The notes under the pieces are model-generated. The model saw nothing but the letters and a program-made list of their open reading frames with translations. It searched no databases and had not been told where the DNA came from. A program made the position numbers and the translations under genes. From Tardiphaga sp. P9-11 (GTDB lineage Bacteria > Pseudomonadota > Alphaproteobacteria > Rhizobiales > Xanthobacteraceae), in contig NZ_NPKQ01000002.1 of NCBI RefSeq assembly GCF_008329525.1, positions 248,001-312,000 of the forward strand: DNA of 64,000 nt, given 5' to 3'. Positions 61,369 through 64,000 of this stretch are shown here, one piece after another. Positions within the stretch are counted from its first letter, which is position 1; every line of letters starts with the position of its first letter.

Positions 61369-62925
61369 TTACGGCCGCATCGCCAGCCGTGACGGTCCCG
61401 CCGTGCGGAGCGGCTCGGCGAGACGCGCAAATTCACACAGCAGCGAACGCGTCTTCGTCGGATTGATGACTTCCTCGACCCAGAACTTCTCGGCCGACCG
61501 GAATGGCGAGCGCAGCTTGTTGAGGCGGTCCTCGATCTCCTGCTGCTTGGCCTTGGGATCCTCTGCTGCGTCGATCTCGGCGCGATAGGCTGCCTCGATG
61601 CCGCCCTCCAGCGGCAGAGAGCCCCAATAGGCCGAGGGCCATGCATAGCGCATCGAGAAGCGATTGGCGGGCTGATGGACCACACCGGCGACGCCGAACG
61701 CATTGCGGATGATGATCGTGCACCACGGCACTGTCGTCTGATTGACCGCGGCCATGGCGCGCACGCCATGACGGATGGTCGCCGCCTTCTCCGCGTCGAG
61801 CCCGATCATGAAGCCCGGACAATCCATGAGATAGACCACGGGCAGATGGAAAGTTTCGGCGAGGTCGACGAAACGCACCACCTTCTGGCACGCTTCCGCG
61901 GTCCAAGAGCCGCCATAGTGGAATGGATCGCTGGCGAGCAGCAGCACCGCGCGGCCTTCGAGCCGCGCAAAGCCTGTGATGATCGGTCGGCCGAAATTGG
62001 CCGACATCTCGAAGAACGAGCCCTTGTCGACGACGGCGTCGATGATCGGGCGCATCTTGTAGACCTGCCGGCGATTGCGCGGCACGGCATTCAGCAGCGA
62101 TTCTTCGGCGCGCTCCGGATCGTCATGGCACTCGATTGTCGGAGGCAACCCGTAAACCGAGGACGGTAGATATGACAGGAAGCGGCGCGCGCAGGTGAAC
62201 GCCTCCTCCTCGGTCTCAACCGCATGATCGACGCCGCCAGCACGGGTCTGAATATCCGAGCCGCCAAGCTCTTTCTTGTCCAGCGACTGTCCGAGCCGCG
62301 CCACAACGGGAGGACCAGCAACAAACATCGCCGAATTCTTGGTCATCACCGAATAGTGGCTCGCGGCCAGCCGCGCCGCGCCAAGACCGGCCACTGAACC
62401 GAGGCCCAATCCAACTACCGGCACCTGTGCCATATTGGCCAGCGTGTACCAGTAGGAACGCGTGCCGCCGACACCGCCTGGCAGATTGGCAGCGCCGCGT
62501 GTTTCGATTGTTTTCACAGAGCCGCCGCCGCCTGAACCTTCGATTACACGAATGATCGGCAGCCGCAATTCGTGGGCCATCTCCTCGGCCATCAGCGGCT
62601 TGGCGGAGATCGACGCATCGGCAGAGCCCCCACGCACGGTGAAATCGTCACCGACAACAACAACGGGACGGCCATCGATCTTGCCGCGGCCGAACACACA
62701 GTTCGCTGGCGTGAGATTTGTCAGTTCGCCCGACGCATCATACTCGCCGACACCGGAGATCGCGCCGACCTCATGAAAACTCTTTGCGTCGATCAGTTTG
62801 TCGATACGCTCACGAACCGTGAGCCGGCCTTGGTCATGCTGCCGCTTGACCTTGTCAGCGCCCCCCATCTCCCGCGCGAAGGCTTCGCGCCGGGCGAGGT
62901 CGTCGAGTTCCGGCTTCCAGTTCAT
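61369..62925 (-). CDS. Acyl-CoA carboxylase carboxyltransferase subunit
   Basis: The 518-aa protein has the carboxyltransferase fold in both halves: KVKRQHDQGRLTVRERIDKL at the start, GSGGGGSVKTIETRG, and later GYG-type motifs such as DCPGFMIGLDAEKAATIRHG. It is similar to propionyl- or methylcrotonyl-CoA carboxylase beta subunits. No biotin carboxylase or biotin carrier gene is in the window. It overlaps the IclR gene end by 71 bases. Confidence 0.92.
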   Translation of the reverse strand: MNWKPELDDLARREAFAREMGGADKVKRQHDQGRLTVRERIDKLIDAKSFHEVGAISGVGEYDASGELTNLTPANCVFGRGKIDGRPVVVVGDDFTVRGGSADASISAKPLMAEEMAHELRLPIIRVIEGSGGGGSVKTIETRGAANLPGGVGGTRSYWYTLANMAQVPVVGLGLGSVAGLGAARLAASHYSVMTKNSAMFVAGPPVVARLGQSLDKKELGGSDIQTRAGGVDHAVETEEEAFTCARRFLSYLPSSVYGLPPTIECHDDPERAEESLLNAVPRNRRQVYKMRPIIDAVVDKGSFFEMSANFGRPIITGFARLEGRAVLLLASDPFHYGGSWTAEACQKVVRFVDLAETFHLPVVYLMDCPGFMIGLDAEKAATIRHGVRAMAAVNQTTVPWCTIIIRNAFGVAGVVHQPANRFSMRYAWPSAYWGSLPLEGGIEAAYRAEIDAAEDPKAKQQEIEDRLNKLRSPFRSAEKFWVEEVINPTKTRSLLCEFARLAEPLRTAGPSRLAMRP

Positions 62926-63823
62926 TTATTCCCTCCGGGAGTATTTTTTTCTGAGTTGTTGGCGCAGGAGGCGCATCTGGAACAGGCGCGCTTGTCAGAC
63001 CACTATCTGCATTCTGAACCATCATGCTGATCGTACTACTGAGCTGACGCAGGATGGGAGCGATCTCGTCCCGCAGACGCTGCTCGTCATACATCGCGGC
63101 AAGCAGCCCGATAGTCACAACCACATAGGTCTGGTACTGCGGCGACCAGATCGGCGTAGCGATGCCGGTGATATGCGGCGACCAAAGGCCACCTGCGAGA
63201 ACGTAGCCGTTATCACGCAGACATTCGCGATTCCCGACGATCTTGTCGCGCAGGATCTTGGCGTCCTCGGGCATTTCACGCGCGATATCGTTGATCAACG
63301 CATTGCCGACGTCTTCATCGAGCGCTGCGGTGTAGGCATGACCGGCTGCAGTCCGGCCCATGGCAATACGGCTACCGGTGGTCGAATGCAGTCCGAGCGC
63401 GTGTTCAGCGCGGGCATATTCGAGATAAACCATGTGGAAACGATCGGGGATTGTGAAGCCGATGGTGCCCGGCACCTGCTCCGCCACTTCCTGCAAGCGC
63501 AGGCGGATCAGGTTGCGCACCTGAAGGCCACGCATCATCGACGCGCTCATGGCGACGGCGCTCGATCCGATGCGGTACTTCTGATCGCCCGGCAGATAAG
63601 CGAGCTGGCCCATACGCGTCAGCGTGTGAGTCAGGCGCGATACGGTGGAGCGCGGCAGACCGCAGCGATTGGAGATTTCGAGATTGCCGAGTCGGGCATC
63701 ATGGCCCTCGAAGCAGCGAAGAATATCAAAGGCGCGCGAGACCACCTGGATCACATCGCCGTCACCTGCCAGGTCGCTGGCGAGCATACCTTGTTTGCTG
63801 AGCCGTTCCGAACGTCGTCCCAT
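62855..63823 (-). CDS. IclR family transcriptional regulator
   Basis: The 322-aa protein has the IclR HTH (NLEISNRCGLPRSTVSRLTH) and the ligand domain (GRTAAGHAYTAALDE). The tail of about 60 residues is Pro/Ala/Thr rich, then Arg rich, longer than usual. The last 24 codons overlap the start of the carboxyltransferase gene, so both are transcribed together. Confidence 0.9.
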   Translation of the reverse strand: MGRRSERLSKQGMLASDLAGDGDVIQVVSRAFDILRCFEGHDARLGNLEISNRCGLPRSTVSRLTHTLTRMGQLAYLPGDQKYRIGSSAVAMSASMMRGLQVRNLIRLRLQEVAEQVPGTIGFTIPDRFHMVYLEYARAEHALGLHSTTGSRIAMGRTAAGHAYTAALDEDVGNALINDIAREMPEDAKILRDKIVGNRECLRDNGYVLAGGLWSPHITGIATPIWSPQYQTYVVVTIGLLAAMYDEQRLRDEIAPILRQLSSTISMMVQNADSGLTSAPVPDAPPAPTTQKKILPEGINELEAGTRRPRPARSLRAGDGGR

Positions 63824-63910
63824 GATGCGTTTCCCTTAAGACGACGCATCCCGCGGGGAGCCAATCCGTTGGATTGCCCCGATGTGCGCCGCCGTCCCGT
63901 TCCACTCTGC

Positions 63911-63923
63911 GGAATTATATTCC
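63911..63923. promoter_or_regulatory. Candidate IclR operator palindrome
   Basis: GGAATTATATTCC is a perfect inverted repeat with a three-base centre, 88 bases upstream of the IclR start. A second TTCC...GGAA repeat overlaps it on the left. IclR-type regulators often bind such GGAA/TTCC dyads. Confidence 0.45.
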
Positions 63924-64000
63924 ACTTGCGGGCTACGCTACCTCAGGCAATCTGCGGCGACAACACCAAGCTGCTCGTTTCTTCTCATTCTTAGAAATTG

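Overview
The window comes from a high-GC alphaproteobacterium of the order Hyphomicrobiales, most likely the Bradyrhizobium / Rhodopseudomonas / Afipia group. Support: the block ubiquinol-cytochrome c chaperone - yceD - plsX - fabH - ihfA - merR beside a tRNA-Pro site, a rhizobial-type intergenic palindrome, many acyl-CoA catabolism genes, and a stand-alone Ku gene. No database was searched; names rest on recognised family motifs.

Region 1 (1 to about 28,811) is the right-hand part of an integrated phage-like element; its left end lies outside the window. It ends in a duplicated 3' half of tRNA-Pro(GGG) (28,765-28,811). Next to this end sit a tyrosine integrase, an AlpA-like excisionase and a primase-polymerase/DUF3987 protein. 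From the left the element carries: a chained operon ending in an SRAP (YedK/HMCES-like) peptidase gene and an XRE regulator gene; a five-gene chain led by Ku in which every junction is a 4-nt overlap; a minus-strand block with an RlpA-like protein, membrane proteins and a frameshifted endolysin; a tail fibre; and a 1094-aa virion/ejection-like protein. A lower-GC cargo stretch (14.4-19.8 kb) follows, with two proteins bearing the HEPN-type RNxxxH motif and a membrane protein/DUF4062 pair. After that come small secreted proteins and regulators. No terminase, portal or capsid gene is visible here, so either these lie to the left or the element is a satellite or remnant.

Region 2 (28.8-34.5 kb) is core chromosome: MerR regulator, ihfA, fabH, plsX, yceD (DUF177), the cytochrome bc1 chaperone, and divergent bamE.

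Region 3 (34.6-47.6 kb) holds mixed metabolic genes: two solute-binding proteins without transporter partners, an NmrA-like reductase divergent from a LysR regulator, DUF2171, arylamine N-acetyltransferase, a 900-bp gene-poor repeat stretch, a MaoC-like protein, a YaiI/DUF188 protein, an ABC-F ATPase, a D-threonine-aldolase-like enzyme and a flavoprotein.

Region 4 (47.6-64 kb) is dedicated to acyl-CoA metabolism. A valine/isobutyrate set (acyl-CoA synthetase, mmsB, 3-hydroxyisobutyryl-CoA hydrolase, acyl-CoA dehydrogenase, mmsA) is followed by a TetR regulator and a plus-strand set (enoyl-CoA hydratase, thiolase, MFS transporter, KAS II), facing a carboxyltransferase and an IclR regulator. 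An inverted repeat ATGAT-N4-ATCAT stands before both the hydratase/TetR pair and the thiolase, and is a good candidate for the TetR operator.
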